Assembly: GCA_964545205.1 (NCBI GenBank)
Contig: CAZJFH010000008.1
Location: 29,214 to 93,213 of the forward strand
Source: CAZJFH01 sp964545205
GTDB lineage: Bacteria > Pseudomonadota > Alphaproteobacteria > Rhodospirillales > Magnetospirillaceae
Length of the DNA stretch: 64,000 nt
Direction: 5' to 3'
Part shown: positions 34,523 through 44,505 of the stretch, one piece after another
Position numbering within the stretch: the stretch's first letter is position 1
How the letters are laid out: each line of letters starts with the position of its first letter
Made by a program: the position numbers and the translations under genes
Notes under the pieces: model-generated
Told to the model about the DNA's origin: nothing
Database searches by the model: none
The model's input: only the letters and a program-made list of their open reading frames with translations

Positions 34523-35635
34523 GCGGTGCCGGTATGTCTCGTCGCGACGCTGGTGGCATGGCGGGCATCACGCGCGTGCTTGACCAGCAGGTCGCGTTCG
34601 GCTTTCCACGCCAGGATTCCCTGGGCCATGAACTGACTCGACAGGCCCTGCCGGCCCAGCAGCGCGGCCGATTGGTCCTGTCTGTTGCCGATGATGATGC
34701 GAATCAGCGTCTCGGCCTGGCGCCCGGCTTCGTCGCGGGCGACCACCTTGATCATCAACTCGCCCTGGAAACCGGCGGGCGGCACGCCGACGAACTCGCC
34801 CTTCTTGGGATCGAATTGCAGCCAGGGCGGCAATGGCGAGCCGTCCAGCATCAGCGCGGCGAGGTCGACCCGGGCGTTCTCGTCGGTATGGACGAAGGCG
34901 TCCACCGGAACGACGTAGTGGATTTCGGCCGTATCCGCAGGGAACACCTGGTCGGGGATCGCCTTGTCGACGCGTAGGTCGTGATCGCCTCTCTGTGCAT
35001 TGAACTCCGTCATCCGCGCTTCGGTGACCGGCGGGAATTCCGGCGTGTCCGGGGACGCGGGGCTTGCGGGCACGGCGACCACGACCGTCGCTGCCGGCAT
35101 CGTCGGCCCCGCCACGGCCGCCACCGGCGGCGGCTCGGGTGCAAGGTCGTCGTCGGTGATGGAGCCGGTCGCAACGACTCCGCCCACGTTCAAAGCGAAC
35201 GATTCGGTCAGTTCGACGAGCGCGTCGTCGCTGGTCGGCACCGTCACCGTGAAACTGGTCACCCCCGCCGGCACGGTGATCGTGCCGTCGGCGTAGGTGA
35301 CGCCGTCGCTGAAGCTCAGCGCGTCGGTAAAGTCGGTGCCCAGCGTCGCCGTGTTCCCGGCCAGCGTCAGCGCGAAGCTCTGGGCGATGGCGCTCTCGGC
35401 CGACAGCGTCACCGTGAACACCGCACTTTCGCCCTCGGCGACGCCGACATTGGCGATGCCGCCTCCGCCGCCGACCGCGTCGATGGCGGTGCTGTCGTCG
35501 TTGGTGATGGTCCCCGTGGCCGTGACGCCGCCGACCGTCAGGGTGAAGGTCTCGTCGGCCTCGACGAGCGCGTCCTCGCTGGTCGGCGCCGTCACCGTGA
35601 AGCTGGTCACCCCCGCCGGCACGGTGATCGTGCCG
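34519..35635 (-). CDS. Giant LEPR repeat protein, C-terminal part (after assembly gap)
   Basis: The 3' portion of the giant surface/secreted protein begins at the N run. It has about two Calx-beta-type repeats (TITVPAGVTSFTV...ALVEADETFTL...GTITNDD). A Pro/Ala/Val linker and a dystroglycan/cadherin-like Ig domain follow (IPDQVF... HTDENARVDL... PPWLQFDPKKGEF). The last ~50 residues are basic and lack the Gly-Asp RTX nonapeptides of classical type I substrates. It stops with a four-base overlap into the adaptor gene. Confidence 0.8.
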
Positions 35636-35735
35636 NNNNNNNNNNNNNNNNNNNNNNNNNNNNNNNNNNNNNNNNNNNNNNNNNNNNNNNNNNNNNNNNN
35701 NNNNNNNNNNNNNNNNNNNNNNNNNNNNNNNNNNN
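35636..35735. other. Assembly gap (100 N) inside the giant repeat gene
   Basis: Exactly 100 N. The 55 bases left of the gap (35581-35635) are identical to the 55 bases right of it (35736-35790), both encoding the same Calx-beta strand segment. The two contigs end in the same repeat, so the true gap may be negative (an overlap) or contain extra repeats. Confidence 0.97.
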
Positions 35736-38700
35736 GGTCGGCGCCGTCACCGTGAAGCTGGTCACCCCCGCCGGCACGGTGATCGTGCCGGTCTCGACGT
35801 CATAGGTGACGCCCTCGCTGAAGCTCAGGGAGGCGGTGTAGTCGCTGCCCAGCGTGGCGGTGCCGTTGGTCAGGGTCAGCGCGAAGCTCTGCGAGCCCGT
35901 GGTCGCGGCGGACAGCGACACGGTGAACGCCGCGTTCTCGCCCTCGGCGACGCTGACGGCGCCGATGCTGGCGACGGTGACGTCACCGGCGACGTCATTG
36001 TCCTCTATCGTGCCCGTCGCCTCGACGCCGCCCACGCTCAACGTGAAGCTCTCGGTCTCTTCGACGACCGCGTCGTCGGTGGTCGGAACGGTGACGGTGA
36101 AGCTGGTCACCCCGGCCGGCACGGTGATGGTGCCGTCGGCATAAGTGACGCCGTCGCTGAAGGTCAGGCTGGCGGTGAAGTCGGCGTCGGCCGTGGCGGT
36201 GCCGCTCGTCAGTGTCAGCGCATAGGTCTCGGCCGAGCTACTGCCGTTCGAAAGCTGGACGGTGAAGACGGCGTTCTGGCCTTCGGTCACGCCGACGCCG
36301 CCGGCCGATCCGTCGTCGACCGTGGTGACGCGCGGCCGGTCGTCGTCGAGGCTGTCGGTGGCTTCGGCAAAGGGCGGGTCGGCCGGGTCGTCGAGCAACT
36401 GGTGGACGACGCCGGTGCCGTCGTCCTTGATGGTCGCCACGCCCTCGACATGCGACGTCTGGCCGTCCAGGGTCGCGCGAAGCTTGAAGGTCTCGGAACC
36501 CTCGTAGATGGCATCCTGTTCCGCAGTGGTGTCGACCCGCACGTAAATCTTGCCGTTCGCATCGAAGGCGGGCAGCGCTGCCGCGTCGTAGTCCGCCCAC
36601 GCGGTACCGTCCCAGACCTTCAGCGTCTGCGACGCGTCGATCGTGGCGGTGTCGTCGAGCAGCTGAAGGCTGACGTTCTGGCCCTGGTCGCCGGTCAGGG
36701 TGAACACGGCGTAACTGGAGGCTTCGTTGACGGTCGGGCTGTCCACCGCCAGGCTGCGGTCGTCGTCCAGCGTCGCCGAATCGGGCGTACCGGTGGTGTT
36801 GGTCGCCAGCCAGACGCTTCCGGTACCGTCGTCCAGGATGGTCGCGGTGCCGTAGACGGTCTCGCCGGAACTTGGACGGGTGGCGCCCAGGACGAAGGCG
36901 TGCATCCCCTCGTACTGCGTGTCGTCGACCACGGTGGTGCGCACCAGGAGCGAACTGCCGGTCAGCGTCAGGTCGGTGCCTTCGGTATACGCAACCCAGT
37001 TGGTGCCGTCGAAGTATTCCAGCCCCGGCCCGAAGTCTTCGCTTCCGTCGGTCTCGGCGGTGCCGGACACCAACGTGGCCGTGCCCGCGGTGAGCGCCAG
37101 CCGGATCACCTGGCCGACGTTGCCGGTCACGGTGAAGACGGCATAGGGCGAGCCCTCGTTGACCGCGATGGCGTTGACCGACAGCGCACGGTCGTCGTCG
37201 AGGTAGGACGGATAGCCGCTGTCGCCGGACGCGTTCGCGGTTGCGGTGGTGTTGCCGGCGAGATAGATGCTGCCGCTGCCGTCGTCGACGATCGCGCCCT
37301 GACCGGTGTAGCCAGTGCCGGCGCGGTTGGTGGCGACGAGCGTGAGCGTCTCGCTGCCCTCGCTGGCGGAATCGTTCAGGACGGGCGCGCGGACGAGCAG
37401 CACGCCGCCCGCCGGAATGCTCGCGGCGGCGCCGGAATAGGCGGTCCAGGCGGCGCCGTCGAAGTACTGGAGATTCGCCTGCACGTCGACGTCGAGCGTG
37501 GCATGCCCGACGCCGGTTCCGGTGCTGCCCAGCGCGAGCGTGACCTTCTGCCCGGCCGCGCCCTGAACCTGGAACAGCAGGTATGGTGAAGCCTCGTTGA
37601 CGGTGGTCCCGGTCACGGTCAGCGCGCGGTCGTCGGCGGAGACCGTGATGTCCACGGTCGAGGTGGCAGCAAGGCCGCCGGCATCGGTGGTCTCGACGCG
37701 CAGCAGGTCGCTGCCGGTGAAATCCTGCGCCGGCTGGTAGCCGAGGTTGCCGAGCGCGGCGTTGATCTGGTCCCTGGTGCCGGACAGGGTGAGCGTCGCC
37801 GTCCCGCTGGCGCCGGCGGATACGCTCGCGCCGCCGAGATCGCCGATCGACACCGTGCCGTCCTGCACCGTCAGCTTGACCGACAGGCTGGTGTGGTCCA
37901 CGTCGCCGACCGAGATGCCCGAGATGGTGACGCTGTCGTATTCCGCGACCGTGACGGCGCTGCCCGGCACGGTGTTGGTCGGCGCGTCGTTGGCGCCGGC
38001 GATCGTGACCGTCAGGGTCTTGCCGTCGGTTCCTCCGGCCAGGTCGGCGGCGGTGTAGCTGAACGTGTCCGTCAACGTGCCGCCGACGTTCAGCGCCTGC
38101 ACGGCCTCGTTGGCGTCGTCGACCGTGTAGACGTAGCTGCCGTCCGCACCGATGACCAGCGTGCCGTAGGTGCCGGCGGCACTGGTGCCGTCGGCCGAGG
38201 TGGTTCCGGCACTCACGGCGGCGGCGCCGATCACCGAGACCCGCAGGCTGTCGCCGGTGTCGACGTCGGTGTCGTTGCGCAGCACGTTGCCGGTGGCGTT
38301 CGCGCCCGCCGTCGCGTTGGCATGCCCGCCGGCCTCGCGGGCGCTGCCGGCATCGGCCACTGCGGCCGGAGCGTCGTTGGCGCCCTGGATGGTGACGGTC
38401 AGGCTGGCGGCGTCCTTGCCGATGCCGAGGTCGTTCGAGACAGTATAGAAGAAGGCTTCGGTCAGCGTGTCCGAACTGGTACGCAAGGCATCGACCGCGG
38501 CGTTGGCGTCATCCACGGAATAGCTATAGCTGCCGTCGCTGCTGATTGTCAGCGTGCCGTAGAGGCCGGTGATCTGGGTGTCGGTGGCGACCGCGGTGTC
38601 GGTGGCGACCGAGCTGCTTCGGGCCTGGGTGACGGTGATGGTGCCGTTGGCGTCGTTCGACACCACGTTGCCGGTAGCCGGCGTGCCGCTGTCCTCGGTG

Positions 38701-41700
38701 ACCGTCGCCGTGTCGTCGACGGCGTTGGGATCGTTGGAGCCCGACCCCAGCACGGTGATGGTCAGCGTGGCGCTGCTGGTCGCGCCGGCGGCGTCGCTCA
38801 TCGAATAGGTGAAGCTGTCGGTGTCCGACTGTCCCTCGGACAGGTCGGGATTGGTGGTCGTCGGGGTGTAGGTGTACGAGCCGTCCGACGCCAGCACCAG
38901 GCTGCCGTACCGGCCGGTCAGGGTGGCGCCGGTGGCGGCGCTGAAGGTCAGGGCGGTGCCGCTGCCGATGCTCAGCGTCGAACCGACGGTGAAATGGGTG
39001 ACGTTGCCGGAGGCGTCGTAGGTGACGTCGGTCACCGTCACGGGCGTGCTGTTTCCGTCCCAGGTGACGGTCATGCCGGCGGCAATGGTGCCGGTGACGC
39101 CTGAGACCGCGACGGTGGAATCGCCGGTGGTGGTGGCGGTGGATACGGTGGCGTCTTTCAGGCCGCTGGTGGTGGCCTCGGGGTCGCTGGAGTTCTTGAA
39201 GCCGACGGTTTTTCCTTCCAGCGTGGAAATGGTCATCGACACGTTTCCACTGGATCCAGTGTAGTACGCCGGCTCGGTGCTGAGGGTGATCGCGTAAGCG
39301 TCTCCGCCCAGGGATGTGTTCGTGGCGACCGAGACGTGGGCGTTGCTGCTGTCGTAAACGGCTTCGTAGACGCCATCCACCAGGTAATAGAGGTAGTACG
39401 AACTGTTGACGTTGTTCAGCGTGCTGGAGGCGGTGAAGGTCAGCTGGTAGGTGCCGCCTCCCGACGAGATCGTCCCCGACGTGGCGCCGGCCGAGAATCC
39501 GGTCACGCTGCTGGTCTCGCCGCTGCCGTCGACGTCGGTATCGTTGTCCAGCACGTTGCCGGTCGCCGTGAATCCGAGCGTGTCGCTGCTGGTGTATTCG
39601 GTCCCGTCGGACAGCAGCGATTCCTTGGCGACGTCGTAGTCGTCCACCCCCTGGGGAGCGTCGTTGGTGCCGGTTATGGTAATGGTCAGGGTGCTGGCGG
39701 CGCTCAGATCGCCGCTGTCCATCAAGGTGTAATCGAAGATGTCCGTCAGCGTGTCGGTCGACTGGCGCAGCGCCTGGACCGCGGCACTGGCGTTGTCGAG
39801 AGCGTAGCTGTAGGCGCCGTCCGTCTGGACCGTCAGGGTGCCGTACAGCCCGGTCACGGTGAACGGATCCGAGCCGGTCGTGCTGCCCGCGCCGGAAACG
39901 CCGATCACCCGTTTGGTGTCGCCGGAATCGCCGTCCGTGTCGTTGGTCAGCACGTTGCCGGTCACCGCGGCGGTGCCTTCGGTGATTTCGGCCGTGTCGG
40001 CGACGGCGGTCGGCGCGTCGTTGGCGGCTGTCACGTCGAAGGTGATCGTGTTCGCGGTCGGATCGGTGTCGACGCCGCCGTTGGCCGTGCCGCCGCCGTC
40101 CTTGACCTGGAAGGTGAAGCTGGCCACGCCGGAGCCGTTCTGGTCGGCCGGCGGGGTGTAGCGCAGCTTGCTGATGTTGGCGGCCGAGATCTCGGTTCCC
40201 GCGGTCACCGCCACGCCGTTGTAGGCCAGGACGCCGGTCGATGGCAGCGTGGTGATGATGATCGCGGCCAGCGAGTCGGACGGATCGTCCGTCGCGTCCG
40301 TGAAGCCGAAATCGGACGCCGCGAAGGTGTAGGCGGTGTCCTCGGCGGCGGTGACGGTCTTGTCGGTGCCGGCGGGCGCGTCGTTGACCGCGGTGATCGC
40401 AATCGACAGCGTCGCGCTCGCGGTGCCGCCGTTGCCGTCGCTGACCGTGTAGGTGACGGCCGGCACCGGACCGGCGTAGTTCGCCACCGGCGTGAAGCTG
40501 TAGGCCCCGTCTGCCGACAGGGTGAAACTGCCGACATCGGCGATCGCGAACGGCTCTGCCAGCGTTCCGGAAACGCCGTCGATGCTGAATCCGGTCACGG
40601 TGAGCGTGTCGGAATCGGCATCGGTGTCGTTGGTCAGGACGTTTCCGGTATTGCTGGTGCTGTCCTCGATCACCGTCCGGCTGTCGTTCACCGGCGTCGG
40701 GGCGCGGTTCGGCACGATCAGCGAGTTCAGCGCACTGTCGACGCGGTCGGACGAACTGCCGACGAAAGTGTAGGTCTGGCCGCTGACCGGGGTCAGAGCG
40801 TCGAACCAGGCCTGATCCACCACCAGGATGAACGCGAAGTTGTCGCTGGGATCGCGGTCGCCGTCCTGGTTGCCGTCGTCGGTGGCGGCGGTCATCGAGG
40901 TGAAGTCGGCATCGGACCAGAAGTAGAAGCCGCGCACCACGCCCTGGTCCTTGATCGGGCGGCTGACCCAGCCGAAATGGGTCTGGCCGTCGACGTTCAG
41001 CTGCACCACAACGTCGTTGCCCGAGAAGTACGTGGTCGGGATCATGTCGTCGATGCGCGCGGTCGACAGCGAAGTCGGGACGAAATGGTGGCGGTTCTGC
41101 TCCTTCTCGGCCGGGAAGCCGCCATCGGTGGTGACGCGGTAGGCATTCAGGAAGGTGAAGCTCGCGGTCTCGACCTCGTAGCTGGCGCCATCGACATCAA
41201 TGACGATGTGATCGTTCTCGACGGCGATGCGGGCCTGGTCGATGACGTTTGCGGCGCGCCCAAGAACGTCGCGCGCGAACGCCTCGCCCTCATCGCCAAG
41301 CGTGTCGTCGCCCGGGTTCAGGTAGTGGTCGAAGCTGTGGCCATATTCCTCGACCAGCACCTGGACCAGCACGCCGGGATCGGCCTGCTCCTGCCACCAG
41401 TCGCCGTTGATGAAGATGGTCGGCTGCCCGCCCGGCCCCTCGCTGGCGAACGCCGCGAAGGCGCCGTTGATCTGGTCGGTGGCGATGAACCGGACGGCCA
41501 CGGCGTAATCGCCGTCCCGGACGCTGTCGCAAAGCGCATCGGCGCGGGCCAGCCACTCCTCGGATGGTTCCGTCGCATCGTGGAAGATCGCTGTGAGCTT
41601 GTCGACTCCGCCGTCGGCGAGATACGCGGCGATCTGCTCGCGGGCACGTTCCTCGACCGCCGCCGCCTCGACATCGCCGCTCCCCTGCGGATCATCGGCG

Positions 41701-41897
41701 TCCGGCACGTTCGGCTCGGCGGTGGCGGGAGCAACGACGGCCTCGACTGCCGGCTCCGGCACCGCCGTCGCGGTCGCGACAGGCTCGACGACCTCGGTGG
41801 CCGCGGCACCGTCGAACATGATCCGAGGCTCCAGCCGGACGGCATTGGGCCCGTTGCGGCGCAGCAGATGGCGGTAACCGGGTTCCAGCTTAGTCAT
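35736..41897 (-). CDS. Giant LEPR-motif repeat protein, N-terminal part
   Basis: The 5' portion of a predicted secreted protein, about 2,050 residues here and about 2,400 with the C-terminal part. The N-terminus carries the LEPR-type motif R-LEPR-IMFDGA (residues 21-31), a signature of huge repetitive exported proteins. Residues ~85-215 form a domain with VEEYGHSFDHYLN, possibly metal-binding. At least five cadherin/VCBS-like repeats joined by NDAP linkers follow, then Calx-beta-type repeats (DDDRALSVN, TITVPAGVTSF). No Sec signal is seen. It lies between an adaptor upstream and two adaptor fusions downstream, which probably export it. Confidence 0.85.
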
Positions 41898-41939
41898 CGG
41901 TTGGCCCTCGCGGTCGGTTGGACGGACTCAGAGACGCAC

Positions 41940-42731
41940 TCACTTGGCCGGCGGGCTCAGCAGAATGCGGCCGCTCATGCCGGGAATCAGTTCGGGAAAC
42001 GCGCCGTCGATCACGGCCACGGCCTTGACCGACTGGCTCACCGGATCGACGCGGGCAGCGGTTCGCAGCAGCCGGACCGGGTATTCGTTGCCGGTGTCCT
42101 CGATACGGACGTCGAAGGCATGCCCTGGCTTGAACCAGCTCAGCCAGCGCGACGGCACGATGAATTCGAGTTCGAGCACGCTGTCATCGATGACCTCGAT
42201 CAGCGGCTGCCCCGCCTGGACGAACTGCTGCTCGCGCGCCTCGTGCTCGACGATGCGCCCATCGAACGGCCCGCGGATGCGGCAGCGGTCGATCATCGCC
42301 CGCAGATAGGCCACATCCGCCTTGGCCTTCTGCACCTCGGCCTCGCTGGTCTTCACCTCCACCATCCCGACGGCGTTGAGCTTCGCCAGGCTGCGCTGGC
42401 CTTCGAGCGTGGCTTCGGTTGCCATCTGATGAGCCCGCGCCTTGTCGAGCTGTGCCGCCTGCAATGCGCAGTCGAATTCCATCAGCACCTCGCCCTGCTT
42501 GAAGGCGGCGCCGTCCTGGTAGGCGATGCGGTTGATCCTGGCCGCCATCTCGGCCGAGAGGGTGGTGTAGCGATGCGGCGCCAGCTGGGCGCGCATTTCC
42601 AGCGGATCGAAGGTGCCGGACTCCTGCGCTTGCGCCGGCGCCGGCGCCAGCGCCAGCACCAGGCAGAGGCCCGCCGGCCACTGCACGGCGGCGAACAGGA
42701 TGCGACTCGGTCGTGCATGCCGGTCGTTCAT
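41940..42731 (-). CDS. HlyD/RND-type periplasmic adaptor
   Basis: A 263-residue adaptor. The ATG at 42731 is chosen because a signal peptide follows (LFAAVQWPAGLCLVLALAPAPAQAQE). The body has the barrel-sandwich half RINRIAYQDGAAFKQGEVLMEFD, a coiled-coil hairpin (~90-150), the second half CRIRGPFDGRIVEHEAREQQ, and the beta-barrel RTAARVDPVSQSVKA. It lies one base after the TolC-like stop, so the two are co-translated. It probably contacts the outer-membrane duct. Confidence 0.85.
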   Translation of the reverse strand: MNDRHARPSRILFAAVQWPAGLCLVLALAPAPAQAQESGTFDPLEMRAQLAPHRYTTLSAEMAARINRIAYQDGAAFKQGEVLMEFDCALQAAQLDKARAHQMATEATLEGQRSLAKLNAVGMVEVKTSEAEVQKAKADVAYLRAMIDRCRIRGPFDGRIVEHEAREQQFVQAGQPLIEVIDDSVLELEFIVPSRWLSWFKPGHAFDVRIEDTGNEYPVRLLRTAARVDPVSQSVKAVAVIDGAFPELIPGMSGRILLSPPAK

Positions 42732-42732
42732 G

Positions 42733-44208
42733 TCAGATCGACTGCCTGAGAACCTTGCCGACGCGTTCCTCGAGTTGTTCCAGCGTGATGTCGTCCAGGC
42801 TCTCGAACTCCGGCTCGGTCCCGAGCGCTGCCTGCACCCGGCTGTCGGCTTCATGCACCTTGGCCACGGCATGGTACAGGCGCACAGAGCTGAGGATCGC
42901 CGTCACGTCGGCGGCGATTCTGGCCAGCGACGCCCCCATGCGGGTCTGCTCCTGGCTGCGGGCGATCTGCGCCAGGCGGTTGTCGACATCGTGGATCGCC
43001 ACCGCGCGGCCGTACTGCCGTAGGGCGTCCTCGTACTGGTGGCGCGCAAGGTGGAGCTGCGAGACGACCGCCATCTGGACCGCCATCCGCTTGCTGGTGG
43101 CCACTTCCAGTTCCATCTCGGCGGCACGGATCCGCGACGGACCGGCGATGATGTCGAACAGGTTCGAGGCGATCAGACCGCTGACGTCGTTCCAGGACTG
43201 GTGGATCACGTAACGGTCACCGTCATAGTGATGGCCAACCTGGATCGACAGGTTCGGCACCATTCGCAAGATAGCCTTGCGCGTCTCGACGGCTGCGATG
43301 CGCGCATCGTAGAACTGCTCGTGCAGGTCGGCATTCCGCATCAGCGCCACCTGCTCCATCAGCTCGACGTCCGACTCGAGCGGCCTGAAGGCGGTCATCT
43401 CCGGCTCGACCAGCCGGATCCGGCTGCCGCTGGGCACGCCGATCAGCGTGGCCAGCTCGATTTCCGCCGCAGCGAGTTCGCGGTCGATATTCTCGAGCAG
43501 TCGGAGATTTTCCAGAAGATTGCGCTGGTAGCGTAGCGCTTCGGCGGGATTCCTCACCTGGCTACTGACGATCCGCTGCGAGTCGGCCAGCGCCGCCTCC
43601 GCCTCGTCAATGGAATGCCTGACCTGGTCGCGCAGTTGCTGCGAGGCCACGGCCCGCCAAAAGGTCGTGCGCACGTTCTGCATCAGGTTGTGCATGGCGC
43701 GCCGGCGTCGTTCATTGGCCTTCAGCAGACGGTCGGCGTTCTGCTGGGCGCTGAAGTAGCTCAGTCCGAAATCGAGAATGCTCCACGACAGCACCAGGTC
43801 GGCGAACGGGCGCTCCCGGTCGACCGAAATTGTCGGGTTCGTCTCCTGCGCCTGGCCGGTGACGGCGTCGATCGAGCGCCGGGTGAGTTCCTCGTCGCGC
43901 CATGTGTAACCGGCCGACGCCAGCAGTTCCGGCAGCATGTCGAACTTGCCGGCCTCGAATTGACCCGCGGCAAGGCTCTGCTCCAGCAGCCGCGTCCTGT
44001 ATTCGAGGTTGTGCTTGAGCGCCCGGGCGATCGCCTCTTCAATGGTTATCGGGCCGGAAATCTCGGGGATTCCGCTGTTGATCGCCGCCCGGTCCGCTTC
44101 GATGACGGCGCGCATCTCGGCCTCGGTCACCGGTTCGGGCGAGGCCGTACAGGCAGCGATTGCCAACGGAGCCAGTATTGACGCGACAAGACGGCCGCAC
44201 GCTTTCAT
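42733..44208 (-). CDS. TolC-family outer-membrane lipoprotein
   Basis: A 491-residue outer-membrane efflux protein. The ATG at 44208 starts a lipoprotein signal ending LAIAAC (Cys20), with GGGGGGA upstream; a longer upstream frame is not supported. The mature protein has the TolC pattern of two repeated long helical segments with ITIEEAIARALKHNLEYRTR near the start and LRLLENIDRELAAAEIELATLIGV in the middle. It is the first gene of the secretion operon and should form the exit duct. Confidence 0.86.
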   Translation of the reverse strand: MKACGRLVASILAPLAIAACTASPEPVTEAEMRAVIEADRAAINSGIPEISGPITIEEAIARALKHNLEYRTRLLEQSLAAGQFEAGKFDMLPELLASAGYTWRDEELTRRSIDAVTGQAQETNPTISVDRERPFADLVLSWSILDFGLSYFSAQQNADRLLKANERRRRAMHNLMQNVRTTFWRAVASQQLRDQVRHSIDEAEAALADSQRIVSSQVRNPAEALRYQRNLLENLRLLENIDRELAAAEIELATLIGVPSGSRIRLVEPEMTAFRPLESDVELMEQVALMRNADLHEQFYDARIAAVETRKAILRMVPNLSIQVGHHYDGDRYVIHQSWNDVSGLIASNLFDIIAGPSRIRAAEMELEVATSKRMAVQMAVVSQLHLARHQYEDALRQYGRAVAIHDVDNRLAQIARSQEQTRMGASLARIAADVTAILSSVRLYHAVAKVHEADSRVQAALGTEPEFESLDDITLEQLEERVGKVLRQSI

Positions 44209-44505
44209 GCTTTCCCCCCCAATCATGATCCGCGTATCGGTCTCCCCCACCGGAGCCCGATCCGCCCCCTCGCGAGCCCCGTTTTTTGCGACCTCCCGGC
44301 CAGGCGCCCACCTTAAAAAAAATTTTAGTCTAATTAGTAAGAGATCCGCAACCTTCCCTGCCCCCCAAACTACATCCCATGGTGGTCGCCAGCGCGGCAA
44401 CCACCTTATTTCGATCAAGATTCGACAGAGATTCGACCGCGCGGCCCCGGATTGACCGACACCGCCCGGCCGCTACAATGCGCAAGGCAGCTGGCGGGGG
44501 GGGAA
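44209..44505. promoter_or_regulatory. Divergent control region with three TTCGA boxes
   Basis: Non-coding region between the secretion operon (left) and the kinase/regulator pair (right). It has an A/T-rich tract at 44313-44340, probable promoter DNA. TTCGA occurs at 44410, 44421 and 44432, exactly 11 bases apart; the last two extend to AGATTCGAC. Tandem sites on one DNA face suit an OmpR-type regulator such as the one at 46512-47210. Confidence 0.5.

Noticed and set aside
35000..38000. Regularly spaced repeats that could suggest a CRISPR array
   Set aside because: Repeat units are long, diverged and translated in frame as Calx-beta/cadherin-like domains. No CRISPR array was seen in the window.
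39336..42749. Plus-strand frame of about 1,140 codons opposite the giant repeat protein
   Set aside because: No recognisable domains, and composition mirrors the opposite coding strand. The minus strand has LEPR, NDAP and HlyD features.
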